Source of the DNA: Stygiobacter sp043807765
Lineage (GTDB): Bacteria; Bacteroidota; Ignavibacteria; Ignavibacteriales; Melioribacteraceae
DNA length: 64,000 nucleotides
Direction of reading: 5' to 3'
Assembly: GCA_043807765.1 (NCBI GenBank)
Contig: JAZDFQ010000006.1
Coordinates: 17,908 to 81,907, forward strand
Shown: piece after piece, positions 41,664-51,150 of the stretch
Position numbering within the stretch: position 1 is the first letter of the stretch
How the letters are laid out: each line of letters starts with the position of its first letter
The notes under the pieces: model-generated
What the model was told of the DNA's origin: nothing
Databases searched by the model: none
Seen by the model: only the letters and a program-made list of their open reading frames with translations
Program-made: the position numbers and the translations under genes

Positions 41664-43543
41664 GATGGGGATTTGATTTGTTCTAATTCTTCCCAGCGCT
41701 CGTAAAGCGATTTTACTTTTTGCTTAGCTTCTTCAAGCTGCTTGTTCAACTCAACCGTTTGCGTTGCAAACTTTGAATAGAAATCCGGCGAAGAAAATAT
41801 TGCTTCAATCCTTTCAACTTCAGCTTCAGCATTCAAAATATTCTCTTCCATAGTTTCAAGTTCTTTGGCTTCCTTCCATGTCAGCTTTCTAACTTTTGGT
41901 TTCTCACGCGTATCTTCCTTTTTAAATTTTGGCTGCTCAGTAATTGCTTCGGTTTGTCTTAGCTTCCTTTTCTGAACATAATAATCATAATCTCCTTCAC
42001 TGAAATATATTTGCCCATCACCTTCAAGAGCAATAATACCGTTGCAAACTCTGTTCAAGAAATATCTATCATGGCTTACAACCACTACACAGCCATCAAA
42101 TGAAAGCAATGCTTCTTCGAGTACGCGCAATGTAGGAAGATCAAGATCGTTAGTTGGTTCATCTAACAAAAGAAAGTTGCCGCCGTTTTTAAGAATTCGC
42201 GCAAGTGTAAGCCGGCTTTTCTCACCGCCGGAAAGTCTGCCGACTAAAGTATTAATCCGCTCATCTGTAAAAAGGAAGCGGCGCAAGTAAGTCCACACAC
42301 TCATTTGCTGCTTACCGAACTTAACAAAATCATTTCCTTCACCAATGGCTTTTATTACTGTGTCATCATCGTTTAGTAACAGCCGCGATTGATCTACATA
42401 ATTGAAATCGGTTTTCTCTCCGTAATCAATTTGTCCGTAAGTTGGGGAAATTTCACCAAGAAGAATTTTGAGCAAAGTTGTTTTACCAACTCCGTTTTTG
42501 CCGACTACGCCAATTCTTTTCTTGTTGGGGAAAGCATAATTAAAACTAGTAAACAGAGTTTTGCCGCCAAGAACAATCCCTACATTTTTCAGCTCTAAAA
42601 TTTTGTTGCCGAGTTTTTCGGCTTCTGGAATAATCATCTCAACATCAAGCTCAACTTCTTTTACTTGCTGCTCTTGTACTTCGTAAAAGTTATCCAAACG
42701 GCTCTTAGCCTTAGTTCTTCTCGCTCGCGGTCCGCGCCTAACCCATTCAAGTTCCCGGCGAAGAAAATTTTGGCGCTTAGTTTCTTCAATTTCTTTTACA
42801 GTTTGCCGCTGAGATTTGTTAATCAAATAATCTGTGTAATTGCCTTGATGCGAATAAAAAGTGCCATTGGAAAGCTCAACAATTCTGTTTGCAATTCTAT
42901 CAAGGAAGTAGCGGTCGTGCGTAACAAAAATGCAAGTGCCGGAATATTCCGCAAGATAATTTTCAATCCACTCAATTGAATCGGTATCAAGGTGATTTGT
43001 CGGCTCATCAAGAATCAATAAATCCGGGTGTGAGATTAACGCGCGGCAAAGTGCGACACGCCGTTTCTCTCCACCGGAAAGTGTTGCAACCATTCTTTCT
43101 TTTGGCGGTGCGTTCAAAGACTTCATCAGCAAATCAACATTCTTCTCAAGATTCCAGCCATCGAGCTCAGCAATGTGTATCTGAAGTTTCTCGTGAGAAG
43201 GAGAATCAAACGGAGTGTCGTTGTATTCTTCTAATAATGAAAGAACTTTTTCAGCGCCGCTTTGAATGTTTGCGTGAACGCTTTTTGTTTCATCAAGTGT
43301 AAATTCTTGAGAAAGGAAGCCGATAACTAAATCACGACGTTTTGCTACTTCGCCGGAATCGCAAGGCAAAATGCCGGAAATAATTTTTAAGAATGTTGAT
43401 TTGCCCGCCCCGTTTCTGCCAACTAGACCAATTCTATCTTTCTCGTGAATGCTGAGAGAAGCTTTATCAAGTATAATTTGCTCGCCGAAATGTACTTGGA
43501 GCTCTTTTGCTGTGAGTATAACCGGATTAACTGTAACTGCCAT
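41660..43543 (-). CDS. ABC-F family ATPase (Uup-like)
   Basis: Soluble twin-ABC protein of the ABC-F type, acting on ribosomes or translation; Uup members also bind branched DNA. Walker A motifs GRNGAGKST and GKNGVGKTT, signatures LSGGEKRRVAL and LSGGEKSRLTL, and a linker between the modules are all clear. A C-terminal coiled coil (about 565-622, Glu/Lys-rich) matches the Uup-type extension. It is 627 residues. Its stop codon is contributed by the GTAGGG repeat. It follows ubiE/menG after 3 bp. Confidence 0.92.
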   Translation of the reverse strand: MAVTVNPVILTAKELQVHFGEQIILDKASLSIHEKDRIGLVGRNGAGKSTFLKIISGILPCDSGEVAKRRDLVIGFLSQEFTLDETKSVHANIQSGAEKVLSLLEEYNDTPFDSPSHEKLQIHIAELDGWNLEKNVDLLMKSLNAPPKERMVATLSGGEKRRVALCRALISHPDLLILDEPTNHLDTDSIEWIENYLAEYSGTCIFVTHDRYFLDRIANRIVELSNGTFYSHQGNYTDYLINKSQRQTVKEIEETKRQNFLRRELEWVRRGPRARRTKAKSRLDNFYEVQEQQVKEVELDVEMIIPEAEKLGNKILELKNVGIVLGGKTLFTSFNYAFPNKKRIGVVGKNGVGKTTLLKILLGEISPTYGQIDYGEKTDFNYVDQSRLLLNDDDTVIKAIGEGNDFVKFGKQQMSVWTYLRRFLFTDERINTLVGRLSGGEKSRLTLARILKNGGNFLLLDEPTNDLDLPTLRVLEEALLSFDGCVVVVSHDRYFLNRVCNGIIALEGDGQIYFSEGDYDYYVQKRKLRQTEAITEQPKFKKEDTREKPKVRKLTWKEAKELETMEENILNAEAEVERIEAIFSSPDFYSKFATQTVELNKQLEEAKQKVKSLYERWEELEQIKSPS

Positions 43544-43546
43544 AAT

Positions 43547-44236
43547 TTATTTCTCGGCAATCACAACTTGAACAAGACCAAACGTAAGAGAGTATTTCTT
43601 AACGTTCGCAAAACCACAATCGGAAAAGATTTTTACAAGGTCAACTTTTTTATCGAACTCGCCTACTGATTCCGGAAGGTAAGTGTATGCTTCTTGATCG
43701 CTGGAAATTATTCTCCCAATAAGTGGAAGAATTTTGTTGAAATAAAACATGTAGAAGTTTCTAACTAATTTATTTCCCGGCAGACGGAATTCCAAAACTG
43801 TAGCTTTCCCTTTATTTGCAAGCACGCGGTTGAATTCCCTAAACGCAGTTGGTATATCATAAAAGTTGCGTACACCAAATGCGACTGTAATGTTTGTGAA
43901 AGAATCTTTCTGGAAGGGTAAATGTTCTGCAACAGTTTCCAGCATTCTTCCATTTATCCAATCAGCTTTTTTTGCAAAGTGTGAAAGCATGTTATATGAT
44001 AAATCTCCGCCAAAAATTTTTTGCACACCCAAATTCTTAGCTGTGATTGCAAAGTCCCCGGTGCCGCAAGCTAAATCCAGCAAAACAGAATCTTGCGAGA
44101 TTCGCGTAAGTTTAATTGCTTTCTTACGCCAATAAAAATCTACACCAGCGCTAAGAAAGTGATTGAGAAAATCATAACGGTGCGAAATCGAATCAAAAAT
44201 TCTTCTTACTTGTACTTTTTTATTTGGTTCTTCCAT
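43547..44236 (-). CDS. ubiE: Demethylmenaquinone/ubiquinone C-methyltransferase
   Basis: SAM-dependent methyltransferase that methylates the quinone ring in the last step of menaquinone (MenG) or an intermediate step of ubiquinone (UbiE) synthesis. Motifs: VLLDLACGTGDFA (SAM binding), VAEHLPFQKDSF, and VAFGVRNF; the N-terminal RRIFDSISHRYDFLNHFLS block is the COQ5/UbiE signature. It is 229 residues. In this lineage menaquinone is the likely product. It is cotranscribed with the ABC-F gene. Confidence 0.93.
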   Translation of the reverse strand: MEEPNKKVQVRRIFDSISHRYDFLNHFLSAGVDFYWRKKAIKLTRISQDSVLLDLACGTGDFAITAKNLGVQKIFGGDLSYNMLSHFAKKADWINGRMLETVAEHLPFQKDSFTNITVAFGVRNFYDIPTAFREFNRVLANKGKATVLEFRLPGNKLVRNFYMFYFNKILPLIGRIISSDQEAYTYLPESVGEFDKKVDLVKIFSDCGFANVKKYSLTFGLVQVVIAEK

Positions 44237-44277
44237 TTAGGCTGACTATTTTTTCTTAAGAGTAACAGAGCAAAAAT

Positions 44278-44601
44278 ATGGATAAATATCTCAAAGCAAT
44301 AAAACAAAATGTCTGCTCAATCTGTGTTGATTCAAACGAGCGTGGCGGATGCACACTTACACATAAAGAAACTTGTGCCGTCGAATTTTATCTGCCTTCG
44401 GTTTTAGAGATTGTTCAAAGCAACGAAACCGATGATGTTAGTAAGTATCATAAATTAGTGAAAGAGAAAATCTGTATTAACTGTCATGAAGATTCCAACG
44501 GGTATTGCTACTTGCACGAAGATGCTAATTGTTCTCTGGATAGATACTTTTCACTTATTGTTGAAACGATAAAAAAGGTGGACAAAGGCTTACTTACTTA
44601 A
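44278..44601 (+). CDS. Small twin-Cys4 protein of unknown function
   Basis: The family is not assigned. The 107-residue protein consists of two tandem copies of one module: C-x2-C-x8-C-x6-C (from CSICVD) near residues 13-33 and C-x2-C-x6-C-x6-C (from CINCHE) near 66-84, each followed by a helix (YLPSVLEIVQ; YFSLIVETIK). The eight cysteines suggest two zinc or iron-sulfur sites. It has no signal peptide and so is cytoplasmic. It is divergent from ubiE and abuts the repeat element at 44601-44735. Confidence 0.78.
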   Translation: MDKYLKAIKQNVCSICVDSNERGGCTLTHKETCAVEFYLPSVLEIVQSNETDDVSKYHKLVKEKICINCHEDSNGYCYLHEDANCSLDRYFSLIVETIKKVDKGLLT

Positions 44602-44735
44602 CTCACCTTACGCAGAGTTTGAGCTCTTTGGACTAAAGTCCATATTGCTTTTCGCGTTGAACTAACCCCAGACTTAAGTCTGGGGTTAATACATCAATAA
44701 TAAACTTCGGCTTTAGCCACACCTTGCGTAAGGTG
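44601..44735. repeat. Terminal-inverted-repeat element between two convergent stops
   Basis: Ends CACCTTACGCA (44604-44614) and TGCGTAAGGTG (44725-44735) are exact inverted copies. Inside are GGACTAAAGTCC (44630), a perfect 26-nt palindrome (44663-44688, core CCCCAGACTT), and GGCTTTAGCC (44709). The element occupies the whole interval between the stop of the twin-Cys4 gene and the stop of rsmA. Its left end ACTCA..TTACGCA resembles that of 53174-53315. Confidence 0.88.
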
Positions 44736-45536
44736 TTACTTAAATTTTTGGATAAGCTTTGTTAGCTCAATAAACTGATCTATCGTTAATTCCTCGGCGC
44801 GGCGCGTGAAATCAAACGGCAGAGAATCAAAATCCAAATCGCCAAAAGCATTATTGCTAAGCGAGTTCTTTAAAGTCTTTCTCCGGTTTCCAAAAGCAGC
44901 TTTTACAACCTTTACAAAAAGCTTTTCATCAATATCGGTTGGTGTAGCTTTCCCAAACTTGAAACTCACAATTGCTGAATCAACATTAGGTTTGGGATAG
45001 AAAACCGTTGGCGGAATTTTGAAACACAATTCCGTATCGGTAAAATAATTAGTTAGCACGGAGAGAATCCCATAATCCTTAGTTCTTGGCTTACCCACAA
45101 TTCGCTTGGCAACTTCGTATTGAACCATCATAATAGCATCGGAAACAGATTCCCGTTCTTCGATCAACTTAAAAATTATTGGCGAAGTTATGTTGTATGG
45201 AATATTCCCGATTACACGAAGCTTTTTATCGCCAGCTAATTCCTTCAATTCAATTTGCAAAAAATCTTTGTTAATGAATTCTACGCTTGGATAGCAGAGC
45301 CTCAAATCATCAATCACTCGTTTGTCTATTTCGATTGCACGGTATTGTTTAACGGTTTTGGAAAGCAGAGAAGTTAGCGCACCTTGTCCGGGACCAATTT
45401 CCACAATAGTATCATCGGGTTTCGGATCAAACTGGTTCACAATTTTTTGAATTGTGTTCTTATCAACCAGATAATTCTGACCAAAGCGCTTAAGTGGCTT
45501 AAGTTTCTCCACATCTTTCCTATATTTCTCGTGCAA
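44736..45536 (-). CDS. rsmA: 16S rRNA dimethyladenosine transferase
   Basis: Dimethylates two adjacent adenines in helix 45 of 16S rRNA (KsgA activity). The family start LKRFGQNYLVDKN, the SAM motif VEIGPGQGALT and the catalytic NIPY (GNIPYNITSP) are present. The length of 266 residues is typical. Its stop codon abuts the terminal repeat at 44735. It is divergent from the GT2 gene, 49 bp away. Confidence 0.96.
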   Translation of the reverse strand: MHEKYRKDVEKLKPLKRFGQNYLVDKNTIQKIVNQFDPKPDDTIVEIGPGQGALTSLLSKTVKQYRAIEIDKRVIDDLRLCYPSVEFINKDFLQIELKELAGDKKLRVIGNIPYNITSPIIFKLIEERESVSDAIMMVQYEVAKRIVGKPRTKDYGILSVLTNYFTDTELCFKIPPTVFYPKPNVDSAIVSFKFGKATPTDIDEKLFVKVVKAAFGNRRKTLKNSLSNNAFGDLDFDSLPFDFTRRAEELTIDQFIELTKLIQKFK

Positions 45537-45585
45537 TATAACTTTTACGGTCTTAAATTATCACTGCAATTTTATATGGTTCGGA

Positions 45586-46683
45586 ATGACATTATTCGAA
45601 ATAATCTTTGCGGTTGCTGTTTCGCTCTACTTTTTGCAGCTCGTTGTGTTTACAATTGGTGCGGCTAAAAAATTCCCAAAACTGAAGGATGATGAACTTC
45701 CAAGCGCTTCGGTAATTGTTGCGGCAAGAAATGAAGAAGATAAAATACTTGAATGTATCGAATCTCTAAATTCACTTGTTTTTCCGAAAGTCAAATTGGA
45801 AATTATTCTGGTGGATGATCATTCCACTGATAGAACCAACGAAATTATTAAAGAGTTTATTAAGGACAAACCAAAGTTCAAACTGATCAAGCCGGAAAAA
45901 ACAATTGCTACACTGAAAGGGAAGACAAACGCGCTGGCTAACGCAATCAAAATTGCTTCCGGCGAAATTATCTTGACTACAGATGCCGATTGTGTTGTAA
46001 ATCCAAACTGGGCTAAGACTTTGGTTTCATATTATCAGAAGGATGTTGGCTTTGTTGGCGGATTTACAACTCAGCAAGACAGAAGTACTTTTGAAGGAAT
46101 GCAAGCAATTGACTTTTTGTTTTTGCTTACAGTAGCCGGCGGATCTCTCAACTTAGGAAAACCGCTTGCTGCTATTGGTAACAACATGTCTTACCGTAAA
46201 AGTGTTTATGAGGAAGTTGGAGGTTATGAAACGATTCCCTTTTCGATAACAGAAGATTTTCGTTTACTGATGGAAATCTGGAACTTGAAAAAGTATAAAT
46301 GTATTTATCCGATTGATAACAAATCAATGATCACTTCAAAAGCGTGTCCGGATTATCCTTCTTTGTTCTGGCAGAAGAAGCGCTGGGGTGTCGGCGGTAC
46401 GGAAAGCGATTTTATCAGTTACTTGATAATGGCTTGGGGCTATATTGCCAAAGCTGCAATTCTCTTAACACCATTGTTTTTCTCTCTAACGGCTTTATAT
46501 TTGTGTGTCTTCAAAGTTGTTACGGATTACTTTTTTGTAAGGCCGGTTTTTGATAGACTTCGCGTCAAAATGAAATTTACTCACTTCGTTGCTTTTGAGA
46601 TTTACTATATTGTTTATGTTTTGGCTCTCCCTTTTGTTGTCTTGCCTAACAGAAAAGTAAGGTGGAAAGGAAGAACTTTTTGA
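45586..46683 (+). CDS. Membrane glycosyltransferase, family 2
   Basis: Inverting GT-A glycosyltransferase at the inner membrane. An N-terminal membrane helix (about 5-25) is followed by the GT2 domain: VIVAARNEED, DDHSTDR, TTDADC (metal-binding DxD-like), the acid in SITEDFRL and QKKRW, the pattern of processive enzymes. C-terminal membrane helices (about 280-310 and 338-360) follow. It is 365 residues. It could act on a lipid, glycan or exopolysaccharide chain; the target is not deducible. The DUF1207 gene follows in the same direction. Confidence 0.88.
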   Translation: MTLFEIIFAVAVSLYFLQLVVFTIGAAKKFPKLKDDELPSASVIVAARNEEDKILECIESLNSLVFPKVKLEIILVDDHSTDRTNEIIKEFIKDKPKFKLIKPEKTIATLKGKTNALANAIKIASGEIILTTDADCVVNPNWAKTLVSYYQKDVGFVGGFTTQQDRSTFEGMQAIDFLFLLTVAGGSLNLGKPLAAIGNNMSYRKSVYEEVGGYETIPFSITEDFRLLMEIWNLKKYKCIYPIDNKSMITSKACPDYPSLFWQKKRWGVGGTESDFISYLIMAWGYIAKAAILLTPLFFSLTALYLCVFKVVTDYFFVRPVFDRLRVKMKFTHFVAFEIYYIVYVLALPFVVLPNRKVRWKGRTF

Positions 46684-46718
46684 ACAGATGTTTGCATATT
46701 ATTTTTAGGAGATTCGAG

Positions 46719-47540
46719 ATGAAAAATATATTCGTTTTATTATTGATTGTATCATCTCTTCATTTTGCTCAGCAGATTGAATTTTTTCCAAGTCAATTGA
46801 ATGTGAAGCCATTTGTTGCCAATACAATAGAGCCGAAACTCGGTTTTATGTTTAAGACTAAGGGAAATGAACTTCGTTTGGATATTGGAAATTCTATTGA
46901 TCTGGCTAAAATTGAAACGCCTTCCGGTACTATCGCTATCGGCGCAGATTTATTTACTTGGACACTTCTGCGTAAAGAAGAAAACTTTCACTTTCCGGTT
47001 GATGCAGTTGATTATTTGTTCGGTTTGAATTTCAGTATGAAGAAATCGGTTCACGATTATTCATTCGGCGCTAGGATGAGAATCAGTCATATCAGCGCCC
47101 ATTTTGTTGATGGTCATTTCGATAAAGAAAAATTTATGTGGTTGAATAACCGTTCACCAAGAGTTTATTCGCGCGAGTTTATTGAGATTATGCCTTTTTA
47201 CCAATTCAAGCAATTAAGAATGTATGCCGGGTTTACGTATCTATTTCATGTTGATCCTGAAGTTCAGCATCATGATCTCTATCAAGTTGGTTTTGATTAT
47301 TACAGAAAAGATTTGTTGACAGAAGATGTTTCTCCATTTTTCGCGTACGACGTAAAATTAACCGGCGCAATCCGAAGCGGTACGCCAAATCATTCCTTCA
47401 ATGCTGGAATTAAATTTGGAAAGCCTCACGGAAGAGGTTTGAGCGTTTATTATCAGTATTATTCTGGTTTCAGTATTCATGGCGAGTATTTTGATTTAAG
47501 AGAAAAATATGCCGGAATTGGCGTAAACTTGGATTTATAG
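46719..47540 (+). CDS. DUF1207-like secreted protein
   Basis: Secreted protein of unknown function. A signal peptide (ending LHFAQ) precedes a beta-rich domain with IEFFPSQLNVKPFVANTIEP and YQFKQLRMYAGFTYLFHVDP, resembling DUF1207 proteins of the outer envelope. TAGGAGATTCG lies just upstream of ATG 46719, supporting that start. It is 273 residues and is followed after 1 bp by the M50 protease gene. Confidence 0.8.
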   Translation: MKNIFVLLLIVSSLHFAQQIEFFPSQLNVKPFVANTIEPKLGFMFKTKGNELRLDIGNSIDLAKIETPSGTIAIGADLFTWTLLRKEENFHFPVDAVDYLFGLNFSMKKSVHDYSFGARMRISHISAHFVDGHFDKEKFMWLNNRSPRVYSREFIEIMPFYQFKQLRMYAGFTYLFHVDPEVQHHDLYQVGFDYYRKDLLTEDVSPFFAYDVKLTGAIRSGTPNHSFNAGIKFGKPHGRGLSVYYQYYSGFSIHGEYFDLREKYAGIGVNLDL

Positions 47541-47541
47541 A

Positions 47542-48531
47542 ATGCCGGAAACTTTCCAATCATCTTTACGAAATAGTTTTTTCAAGCTGAGAAACAATCC
47601 GATAGTTCAATTGTTGCTTTTTCTCGTAACCTTCTTAACAACGTTAATTGCCGGAGTTTATTGGACAACACCTATAAATGGCCCAATTGAGTTTACTCAA
47701 CTTTCACTTGGACTTCCTTACGCAGCTTCCATTCTTTTTATTCTTGGCGTACATGAATTTGGACATTACTTTGCAGCTGTTGCTCATAAAGTGAAAGCAA
47801 CTCTTCCATACTTCATTCCATTCCCTCCAATTTTAGGCGCACTTAGTTTTGGAACAATGGGTGCAGTTATTAAAACCAAATCGATAATTCCGGATAATAA
47901 GGCTATGTTCGATATTGGCGCCGCCGGTCCAATTGCCGGATTCATTGCATGTATGGGTGTTCTAATTTACGGCTTCACTCATTTGCCTTCGATTGATTAT
48001 CTGCTGGCAATTCATCCCGATTATTTTTCTCCCGAATATGGAAAAGGCGCAATCAATTTTGCGTTTGGAGATTCCTTGCTATTTGTTTTAATGAGAGAAG
48101 TTTTTTCAACGCCGGGTCAGTTTATTCCTCCAATGTCGGAGATTTATCACTATCCTTACTTATGTGCCGGCTGGTTTGGCCTTTTTGTTACCTCGATGAA
48201 CTTGATTCCAGTCGGTCAGCTTGATGGCGGACATGTTATTTATTCAATGTTCGGCGGCAAAAAGCATGAAGCTATTGCAAGTGTTTCGCTAATAGCGTTA
48301 ATTCTATTAGGCGTTATTGGTATTGTAACAGCTTTTTTCGATGTTCAAATTTCTTTTGGTTGGAGCGGCTGGCTTTTTTGGGCTTTCATTTTGTACTTCT
48401 TTATAAAAGTGAAACATCCGCCGGTAATTTATTTTGAAAAACTGAGCACTGGCAGAATGATCATGGGAATTCTCGCGATAATCATTTTTGTCCTTTCGTT
48501 CACTCCAACTCCGTTTATTTTTTCTTTTTAG
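47542..48531 (+). CDS. Site-2 protease-family (M50) intramembrane metalloprotease
   Basis: Predicted membrane zinc protease. HEFGHYF (HExxH zinc site) and NLIPVGQLDGGH (the second M50 motif, with the Asp ligand) are both present, with GPIAGF between, so it is likely active. About eight hydrophobic segments are visible over 329 residues. Unlike RseP it has no PDZ domain, resembling the EGY1/SpoIVFB-like compact type. It could cleave membrane-anchored regulators or leader peptides; no partner is seen. Confidence 0.9.
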   Translation: MPETFQSSLRNSFFKLRNNPIVQLLLFLVTFLTTLIAGVYWTTPINGPIEFTQLSLGLPYAASILFILGVHEFGHYFAAVAHKVKATLPYFIPFPPILGALSFGTMGAVIKTKSIIPDNKAMFDIGAAGPIAGFIACMGVLIYGFTHLPSIDYLLAIHPDYFSPEYGKGAINFAFGDSLLFVLMREVFSTPGQFIPPMSEIYHYPYLCAGWFGLFVTSMNLIPVGQLDGGHVIYSMFGGKKHEAIASVSLIALILLGVIGIVTAFFDVQISFGWSGWLFWAFILYFFIKVKHPPVIYFEKLSTGRMIMGILAIIIFVLSFTPTPFIFSF

Positions 48532-48701
48532 GGAGTGAAATTCGCCTTGCATATTAAGCACAACATACTTTAATTTTCGACCAACAAAGGGAAGATATAT
48601 AGAGAATTTGCTACCGTAATCAATTTTGAAAACTTAAAGGCAGTTTCTCTATGAATATTTCTTTTTTTCACACCTTAAAACTATTCGCAAGTAGACCCGG
48701 A

Positions 48702-49514
48702 ATGAAAAAACTAAGTACATTTTTGGCAATCGCATTGCTGGCAATTTCGTTTTCTGCATGCGAAGAAATTCCCGACGGAGTTTTGGATAACAAATTTGTT
48801 GATTACAAGGTTGTTAAACTTGAAACACCGTCTAACTTCTTCTATTCAAATCCCGATTCACTTTTTTTAGCCGCGGTTACAATTCTAAATATTACAAGTG
48901 TGGATCAAGTCTGGCTTTCTGTGAAGTCAGTTGACGGAACCAGCTACGTCACCAAGCAAGTTTTCTTAGCAAAGGGAACTGCGACTCAGAATTCAACAAT
49001 TTTTACAGTTAAAGTTCCAATGAGCAAAAAAGTATCCAGTGGGAAATACCTTGTCGAATTTTTTATTAGCGATAATATCCGCGTTTCGCCCGACAACATT
49101 TCTAAAGTTGGCGAGCAAGTTTTAGTTTATAATAACAACCAGATTAATTACACTCCAGTTATTTCCAACCTTGTTTTAGTGGATAACATTACACGAGAAA
49201 CTCCATTTACATTTACCGTTAAGGTTGAAGATCAAAACGGACTTGGAGATATTTCTCAAGTAACTTTCAAATTAACACGTCCAGATGGTACTGTTGTAAT
49301 TCCAAATCCGAATACACCAAACATAAATTACTTCTTAATGGTCGATAATGGAGATTCTGTTCTCGGCGACGCAAAAGCCAGCGATGGAATTTATTCTTTC
49401 AAAAATACTTTTGGACCTACAGCTCAAACCGGAAATTGGCAGTTTGAATTTCAAGCTAAGGATAAAAGCGGCGAAGTAAGCAATGTTATTAAACAAACTC
49501 TCGTGGTGAACTGA
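48702..49514 (+). CDS. Predicted lipoprotein with Ig-like domains
   Basis: Function unknown. ATG 48702 gives a lipoprotein signal with lipobox SFSAC (Cys near residue 20). The mature part reads as beta-sandwich domains (NLVLVDNITRETPFTFTVKV; TGNWQFEFQAKDKSG), like the choice-of-anchor or fibronectin-like modules of surface proteins. It is first in a run of four genes whose stop/start codons overlap or nearly touch (48702-53171), so they are likely coexpressed. Confidence 0.78.
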   Translation: MKKLSTFLAIALLAISFSACEEIPDGVLDNKFVDYKVVKLETPSNFFYSNPDSLFLAAVTILNITSVDQVWLSVKSVDGTSYVTKQVFLAKGTATQNSTIFTVKVPMSKKVSSGKYLVEFFISDNIRVSPDNISKVGEQVLVYNNNQINYTPVISNLVLVDNITRETPFTFTVKVEDQNGLGDISQVTFKLTRPDGTVVIPNPNTPNINYFLMVDNGDSVLGDAKASDGIYSFKNTFGPTAQTGNWQFEFQAKDKSGEVSNVIKQTLVVN

Positions 49515-51142
49515 TGGAACTAATGACGAAGATTAAGATTAAGAGCAAGATTAAGAAAGAGTTACTTCTAGTGATATTTGTTCTACTTGGTTTTGCCTCA
49601 TATTTAAATGCACAGAGTATACCATCTAATTATGGAATTGAAAACAGATTAAGAAAAATTAGTGATAATACTCCGGCTAGCAACACGGTGGATCGTATTC
49701 TCGTTCAAGGAAAGAATAACATCTGGCTTGGAACGTCTCGCGGATTAAGCAGATCAACGGATAACGGAAGCAGCTGGATAAACTACTACAATACTAAAAG
49801 CTTTGGAACCGAGAGCGTCTCTGCCCTTGGCGAAGGTTTGGGTGCAATCTGGGCTGCTACTTGGCATTACATTGAAGATGCAAGCGGTAATCCAATTCCT
49901 AAAGGTTCTGGCTTACGTTACACACTGGATAACGGAACAACATGGATTGAAATTGCTCAGCCGGTTGATTCTAATGCAGATACAATTACAACGTACGGAA
50001 ACAATAAACTTAGAACACTTCCTATTCCGGTTGGCGAAGGTAATTTTATTTACGACATAGCTTTCACCAAAAATACTATTTGGATAGTCTCTTATTACGG
50101 CGGATTGAGAAAATCAACCGACATGGGAAAAACATGGCTGCGCGTTGTTTTGCCGCCAGACAATCTCGATGCTATCAAACCTACAGATGTTCTTAATTTT
50201 GAATTTTCTTCTTCAGCCGGAAAACTTGGTTACCAGAATAATCTTAATCACCGTGCATTTTCTATTGTTGCTGCGGGTGACGATACTTTGTACGTTGGAA
50301 CTGCAAACGGAATTAACAAGACTACAGATGCTAACGCTCAATATCCGAGCTGGATAAAGTTTAATCGCACAAATCAGCAAAAACCGGTGAGTGGAAACTT
50401 TGTACTTGCTCTCGATCGAAATGAAATAGATGGTACCGTTTGGGCCGGAACTTGGAAAGCCGAAGGGCAAAGTGAGTATTGGGCTGTAAGTTCCTCGGGC
50501 AATGGAGGTAAAACTTGGGAAACATATCTAACCGATGAAAAAGTAAGGGACTTTGCTTTTCGTTATTACACAAATGGCACAACCGATGTTTTTGCCGCAG
50601 CAGAAACCGGGCTTTACAGAAGTTCCAACAATGGAATGACCTGGATTGCCGCACCAAAGATTATTGATAGTGAATCAAAGGTTGAAGTACGCGCGACATT
50701 GTTTTTAAGTGTTGAGTGCAATATCCTTAATTCTAATAATACCGAAATTTGGATTGGCACAAATGACGGATTAGTTAAAGCAGTTGAAACACCGACAAGC
50801 TCTTGGTTCGAAAAATGGAAAGTTTATTTTGCATCCAGCGGAACAGTTTCTACAAGTGAAAGTTTTGCTTTCCCAAATCCTTTTAATCCAAAAAATGATT
50901 TGCTCAGGATAAAATATAATTTAGAAAAAGCATCGTCTGTTAGTTTAAGAATCTTTGATTTCGGAATGAATCTGGTGCGTACAGTTTTACAGAATGCTTC
51001 AAGAGGAATGAATCCGGAGCAGATTGATTATTGGGATGGCAAAGATGATGTTGGCAAAATTGTACCAAACGGAGTTTATTTTTATCGTTTGGATATTGGC
51101 GACGGCACTCCGCTGTTCGGTAAAATTTTGGTAATGATGTGA
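49514..51142 (+). CDS. Secreted propeller protein with FlgD-like C-terminal domain
   Basis: Exported protein. A signal segment (about 13-34, ending YLNAQ) is followed by a beta-propeller with repeats (RSTDNGSSWINY; KSTDMGKTWLRV; SGNGGKTWETY; RSSNNGMTWIAA) of the Asp-box/two-component-regulator type. The last ~95 residues match a FlgD Ig-like or CHU-type C-terminal module (FPNPFNPKNDLLRI, WDGKDDVGKIVPNGVYFYRL), related to T9SS sorting domains. ATG 49514 overlaps the previous stop by 1 bp. It is 542 residues. Confidence 0.83.
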   Translation: MELMTKIKIKSKIKKELLLVIFVLLGFASYLNAQSIPSNYGIENRLRKISDNTPASNTVDRILVQGKNNIWLGTSRGLSRSTDNGSSWINYYNTKSFGTESVSALGEGLGAIWAATWHYIEDASGNPIPKGSGLRYTLDNGTTWIEIAQPVDSNADTITTYGNNKLRTLPIPVGEGNFIYDIAFTKNTIWIVSYYGGLRKSTDMGKTWLRVVLPPDNLDAIKPTDVLNFEFSSSAGKLGYQNNLNHRAFSIVAAGDDTLYVGTANGINKTTDANAQYPSWIKFNRTNQQKPVSGNFVLALDRNEIDGTVWAGTWKAEGQSEYWAVSSSGNGGKTWETYLTDEKVRDFAFRYYTNGTTDVFAAAETGLYRSSNNGMTWIAAPKIIDSESKVEVRATLFLSVECNILNSNNTEIWIGTNDGLVKAVETPTSSWFEKWKVYFASSGTVSTSESFAFPNPFNPKNDLLRIKYNLEKASSVSLRIFDFGMNLVRTVLQNASRGMNPEQIDYWDGKDDVGKIVPNGVYFYRLDIGDGTPLFGKILVMM

Positions 51143-51150
51143 GGCGCGCC

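Noticed and set aside
44604..44735. Transcription terminator between convergent genes
   Set aside because: The palindromes lack T tracts, and the exact terminal inverted repeats fit an inserted element better; incidental termination is not excluded.
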